A DNA stretch of 6,611 nucleotides from DAOUCP01 sp034432155 (GTDB lineage: Bacteria > Chloroflexota > Anaerolineae > Epilineales > Epilineaceae). The notes beneath the pieces are model-generated. The model did no database searches and was not told the DNA's origin. It saw only the letters and a program-made list of their open reading frames with translations. How positions within the stretch are numbered: position 1 is the stretch's first letter; every line of letters begins with the position of its first letter. A program made the position numbers and the translations under genes. Below are positions 4,076-6,611 of the stretch, piece by piece. The DNA is taken from the NCBI GenBank assembly GCA_034432155.1, contig DAOUCP010000143.1, positions 1 through 6,611 on the forward strand, given 5' to 3'.

Positions 4076-6611
4076 ATGAGGATTCAGTGGCGGTTTGTAG
4101 CCGCGTTGGTGTTCGCGCTGCTGGTTGGTATGGCAGTGCAACCGTCGCCGGGAGTTCATGCGCAAAGCGTGCCGGAAGTAGTGAGCGACGTGGCGCTGTC
4201 GAGCGACGGGTTCATTGAGAACCGTGGCCAGTGGCCGGAAGGGGCCAGGTACCACCGGACAGCGGATGGCCTGGACGTCTGGCTGACGGGCAACGGTTTC
4301 ATTTACCAGGCCGTGGACATGCCGGTACCCGAAGCGGAGGAGCCTCCGGTGGACGGAGTGGCGCTTGAGCCGCCCGGCGACGATTTCTCGGTGCCGGCGC
4401 ACGCGGTGTGGGCAACATACCTAGGAGCCAGCGAGCCCGAGGTGGTCGGTCTGAGTGCTCTGCCAGGCTACTACAACTGGATCGTCGGCGCGGAAGAGAC
4501 GTGGGCTTCGTATGCCAAGGCATACCAGGTGGTGAAGTACGGCAACCTGTACGGCGGGATCGACGCCTACTTCGTGGCGATCGACAACCCCCTGGCCGTG
4601 GCCAGCGACACAGCGGACACGAGCACGGTGCCCGGCATGGCCATGGAGGTCACGTACGCCGTGGCTCCGGGGAGCGACCCAGGCGTCATTCGGCTGGAGT
4701 ACGCCGGTGCTGACGCCCTGCGGCTGGGCAGCAGCGGGGAGCTGATTGTCGAGACCTCCCTTACCGACATTGTGGAGATGCTGCCGTTGGCCTATCAGCT
4801 GACCGAGGGCGGTGCTCGCCAGGCGGTGGGTGCGCGCTTCGTGCTGGAAGGCAATCAGGTTGGGTTCGAGGTCACGGGGTACGATGCGAGCCGAACGGTG
4901 TATATCGACCCCATCGTGACGTTCTCGCGGTCCTTCGGTGGTTCGAGCACCGAGTCGCTGGCATCGATGCATGAAGACGCGACCGGGCGATATTTCACGG
5001 GTTGCACGTACTCGACGAACTTCCCGGCGACAGCCGGTGCGTACAAGACGACCAAGGGGACGAACTACTACGACTGGTACGCAGCGAAGTTCAACCTCGC
5101 CAATGACACGCTGCTGTGGGCGACGTACATTGGCGGCAACTACTACGAGTACGGCGGCCAGTCGGCGCTGCGCAGTGACGGCGAGCTTGTCATTGCCGGA
5201 ACGACGTACTACCCGGGCAGCTACGGCTTCCCGTACGTGTACTACTACGGGCCGACGACGAGCTACTACCGGCCGGCGGTGTTCCGCTTGTCAGCCGACG
5301 GTGCGTCGCGGATTTCGGCGGCGTTCTGGGGCGGCTCTTACTCGTCGTACACCTACGGCAGTGGGGTAACGATCAACCCGGCCAACGGCGATGTGTACGT
5401 GACCGGGCAGACATACAACCCGCAGTCGTACTCGTGGCCATGGGGTGGCGGCGGTTACCTGATGAGCTCGACCGGCTATGCCGATCCGTTCATCACCCGC
5501 CTGAACGCCGACTTCAGCCAGTACCTCAATTCAACCATGGTTCCGGCGGACACGTACTACTATGACACCGGCATGTATCTGGACTTCGCCGGCAACAACG
5601 TGTACGTGATGGGGCTCACTTATGTATATGGCACGTACGCCGGAGACTACACGATCGGTGTGGCTGGTAACTACGACGCGTTTGTGGCGAAGTTTAGCGC
5701 CGATCTCCTGTCGAAGTACTACGTGACGAAGGTAGCTGGGTCCAGCACTGACCCGACGGTCGGTTACAGCATGACGAGCATGCCGGATTACTACTACAAC
5801 ACTGCTGGCTCTGGGCTGAAAGTGGACAGCCAGGGACGTGCGTGGATCACCGGCATGACGGCGTCGACGAACTGGCCGGTCAGCAGCAATGCCTTCAAGA
5901 CCACGAATGCGGGCAATTACGACGTGTTCGTGAACTGCTTGAGCGCCGATGGGTCGTCGCTCGTGTACGGGACGTACATCGGCACGAGTAGCACCGATGG
6001 CGGCCGAGGTATCGATTGGGACTCCACGGGCCGCGTTTACGTGGGCGGCTTCGCTGCCGGGTCAGGCTATCCGACGAAGAACGCCGAGCAGGCGACGAGC
6101 GGTGGGGGCTACGACTTCGTCCGGACCATCTTCCTAGCCGACTTGTCGGACATTGACTGCAGCACCTATTGGGGTGGCAGCGGGTCGGATTACGGCCAGG
6201 ACATCGCCGTGCACCGCTTCCCGTCGGAGAAGCCCTATCGGGCGCGAGTCGCGGGCATTACCTCTAGCTCCTGGAAGCAGGTTCCCTCGGGTTCGCCGAT
6301 CTTCGGTGGTGGCGGTGGCTATGACGGCGCCGTCGTCGATCTGAACTGTGGCGGTGCGGCGCTGGCGATCGAGAATGAGGAGTTCGTGCCGATCCCGAAG
6401 ACGCACTCGAAGGACTGCCTGCCGGCAGGCGATGTGGTGCGGTTCACGTTTGACGTCGTGAACAGCGGTCTGGACGCGCAGCCGGATAACCCGGGGCCGG
6501 AGCTGTCGGCGGTGTTCGCGGGGCCGATGATTCCGTACAGCTGCACGACGTCGAGTGGTGTGTGCACGTTGTCAGGGTCGTCGGTGGAGTGGAACGGCAG
6601 CATTCCGTCGG
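4076..6611 (+). CDS. Secreted SBBP-repeat beta-propeller protein with DUF7948-like and DUF11-like domains (3' truncated)
   Basis: The frame runs 845 codons from ATG (4076) to the right edge with no stop, so the C-terminus is missing. Residues 1-29 are a Sec signal peptide: 'MRIQWR', hydrophobic core 7-21, and 'VHA' before Gln30. Residues about 46-280 match the domain that precedes SBBP repeats (DUF7948 type), with 'FIENRGQW' at 46-53, 'NLYGGID' at 157-163, 'VAPGSDPG' at 196-203 and 'YIDP' at 276-279. Residues about 283-760 form seven SBBP units whose 'VYVTG-x-T' glycines are at 309, 375, 444, 513, 593, 658 and 727, consistent with one seven-bladed propeller. From about residue 770 a DUF11-like domain begins ('KDC-x-PAGD', 'NPGPEL', 'VEWNGSIP') and is cut by the edge. 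The propeller is unusually rich in Tyr. No catalytic motif is visible; a cell-surface structural or binding role is inferred. Confidence 0.92.
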   Translation, partial: MRIQWRFVAALVFALLVGMAVQPSPGVHAQSVPEVVSDVALSSDGFIENRGQWPEGARYHRTADGLDVWLTGNGFIYQAVDMPVPEAEEPPVDGVALEPPGDDFSVPAHAVWATYLGASEPEVVGLSALPGYYNWIVGAEETWASYAKAYQVVKYGNLYGGIDAYFVAIDNPLAVASDTADTSTVPGMAMEVTYAVAPGSDPGVIRLEYAGADALRLGSSGELIVETSLTDIVEMLPLAYQLTEGGARQAVGARFVLEGNQVGFEVTGYDASRTVYIDPIVTFSRSFGGSSTESLASMHEDATGRYFTGCTYSTNFPATAGAYKTTKGTNYYDWYAAKFNLANDTLLWATYIGGNYYEYGGQSALRSDGELVIAGTTYYPGSYGFPYVYYYGPTTSYYRPAVFRLSADGASRISAAFWGGSYSSYTYGSGVTINPANGDVYVTGQTYNPQSYSWPWGGGGYLMSSTGYADPFITRLNADFSQYLNSTMVPADTYYYDTGMYLDFAGNNVYVMGLTYVYGTYAGDYTIGVAGNYDAFVAKFSADLLSKYYVTKVAGSSTDPTVGYSMTSMPDYYYNTAGSGLKVDSQGRAWITGMTASTNWPVSSNAFKTTNAGNYDVFVNCLSADGSSLVYGTYIGTSSTDGGRGIDWDSTGRVYVGGFAAGSGYPTKNAEQATSGGGYDFVRTIFLADLSDIDCSTYWGGSGSDYGQDIAVHRFPSEKPYRARVAGITSSSWKQVPSGSPIFGGGGGYDGAVVDLNCGGAALAIENEEFVPIPKTHSKDCLPAGDVVRFTFDVVNSGLDAQPDNPGPELSAVFAGPMIPYSCTTSSGVCTLSGSSVEWNGSIPS
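4919..6349 (+). repeat. Seven SBBP-type propeller units
   Basis: Each unit has an entry strand of the '(T/F)Y-x-GG' kind (clear near residues 350-354, 417-420, 633-636 and 698-701), a 'VYVTG-x-T'-like core strand, and usually a '(D/N)-(A/V)-F-V-x-x-(L/F)-x-AD' exit strand. Core glycines are spaced 66, 69, 69, 80, 65 and 69 residues apart. Units 4 and 5 are the most divergent: the entry 'GG' is replaced by 'VPAD' in unit 4 and 'VAGS' in unit 5, and unit 5 carries an insertion of about 12 residues. Confidence 0.75.

Overview
The window is GC-rich bacterial DNA with a strong preference for G or C at third codon positions. It carries three large genes, all of which appear to encode secreted or surface proteins. 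I see no RNA gene, insertion sequence, CRISPR array, phage gene or defence gene. The mix of secreted domains resembles surface-protein loci of Chloroflexota: an SBBP beta-propeller with its usual N-terminal domain, a DUF11-like module, LVIVD repeats, and 'IQVQN...'-type sandwich repeats. That lineage is an inference with low to moderate confidence, because no phylogenetic marker is present.

Layout. Positions 2-1396 (+) are the C-terminal 464 codons of a large secreted protein that begins upstream of the window. It has two copies of a beta-sandwich-like domain and a Cys-containing C-terminal module, and it ends at a textbook intrinsic terminator (1423-1453). Converging on it from the other strand is a complete 717-residue LVIVD-repeat protein (1551-3704, -). 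It has a signal peptide, 14 repeats at about 42-residue spacing, an Ala/Pro/Thr-rich stalk and a C-terminal membrane helix with an Arg-rich tail. A 371-bp divergent intergenic region (3705-4075) follows, with a candidate promoter for the minus-strand gene and clear Shine-Dalgarno sites for both genes. From 4076 to the right edge (+) runs an open frame of 845 codons without a stop. It encodes a signal peptide, a DUF7948-like domain, a seven-unit SBBP propeller rich in Tyr, and the start of a DUF11-like domain.

How the genes may work together. All three products look exported and are built from repeated beta modules, which suggests extracellular scaffold, adhesion or ligand-binding roles. There is no enzyme active site and no recognisable pathway. 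The arrangement is + / - / + with separate signals, so the genes are not an operon. A shared surface role is inference only. Most other long open frames, including antisense frames of 505 and 616 codons, are by-products of GC-rich codon use.
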